Positions 7,386-7,438 of a DNA stretch of 7,438 nt are shown piece by piece. Every line of letters starts with the position of its first letter. Position 1 is the stretch's first letter. The translations under genes and the position numbers were made by a program. The DNA is taken from assembly GCA_022842805.1 (NCBI GenBank), contig JALHOX010000234.1, positions 1-7,438 of the forward strand. Reading direction: 5' to 3'. The notes below the pieces were generated by a model. It searched no databases, had not been told where the DNA came from, and saw only the letters and a list, made by a program, of their open reading frames with translations. Source of the DNA: Phycisphaerae bacterium. GTDB lineage: Bacteria > Planctomycetota > Phycisphaerae > UBA1845 > Fen-1342.

Positions 7386-7417
7386 GCCAAAGGAGCGAGA
7401 TTTGAAGCACCTTTGGC
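7386..7417. repeat. 8-bp perfect inverted repeat in the kinase leader
   Basis: Plus-strand GCCAAAGG at 7386-7393 and CCTTTGGC at 7410-7417 are exact reverse complements separated by 16 nt. The inner end lies one base step from the Shine-Dalgarno site at 7381-7385. It could be a two-half-site operator (24 bp centre to centre) or an mRNA stem-loop. A chance occurrence cannot be excluded for a single copy. Confidence 0.5.
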
Positions 7418-7421
7418 CAAG

Positions 7422-7427
7422 ATCATA
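7422..7427 (-). promoter_or_regulatory. Possible -10 element of the kinase promoter
   Basis: TATGAT on the minus strand matches the TATAAT consensus at five of six positions and lies 47 nt before the ATG. The matching -35 position would fall beyond the window edge, so it cannot be tested here. If real, transcription would start near 7414-7416, inside the outer arm of the inverted repeat. Confidence 0.25.
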
Positions 7428-7438
7428 TCGATGTTTGG

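Noticed and set aside
7375..7410. GTG start at 7410 giving 12 extra residues on the kinase
   Set aside because: The only upstream purine-rich stretch is too close to this GTG, while the ATG at 7374 has GGAGG at 6 nt.

Overview
The window is a GC-rich bacterial segment with three genes, all read from the minus strand, covering nearly all of its length. In transcription order they are: (1) a very large soluble sensory protein (7374 to 3259) with CheB methylesterase, CheR methyltransferase, a PAS-like region, a long coiled coil, three PAS domains and a complete histidine kinase in one chain; (2) a stand-alone receiver-domain response regulator of the Rcp1/CheY type (3242 to 2793), whose start lies 16 nt after the kinase stop; (3) a polytopic membrane protein fused to a spermidine-synthase-like SAM-binding domain with a C-terminal helical tail (2684 to 66). 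No RNA gene, mobile element, CRISPR array or phage feature is visible. Long open frames on the plus strand are GC-driven shadows of these genes.

The first two genes look like one signalling unit. The kinase has no receiver of its own, and the next gene supplies one without an output domain. The histidine is H1152 and the predicted acceptor is D63 of the regulator. No chemoreceptor, CheA, CheW or DNA-binding output gene lies in the window, so the end target is unknown. The third PAS domain closely resembles the haem-binding PAS of the oxygen sensor FixL. It keeps the proximal histidine and several distal-pocket residues, so oxygen or another gas is a plausible input. The third gene is 108 nt downstream on the same strand. 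Nothing in its sequence ties it to signalling, and it may or may not be co-transcribed.

The leader of the kinase gene is only partly in the window (7375-7438). It holds a strong Shine-Dalgarno site, an 8-bp perfect inverted repeat ending next to that site, a short hairpin that could mask it, and a possible -10 hexamer.

Taxonomy is uncertain. High GC, minus-strand gene packing, and this combination of a CheB/CheR/PAS kinase with a fused MFS/spermidine-synthase protein would fit Verrucomicrobiota, Planctomycetota, Acidobacteriota or Proteobacteria. There is no decisive marker. The individual architectures belong to recognisable families, so I do not see clear evidence of a wholly new system. 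The most interesting points are the FixL-like haem pocket in a CheB-CheR kinase, the all-asparagine coiled-coil core and the possible leader switch.
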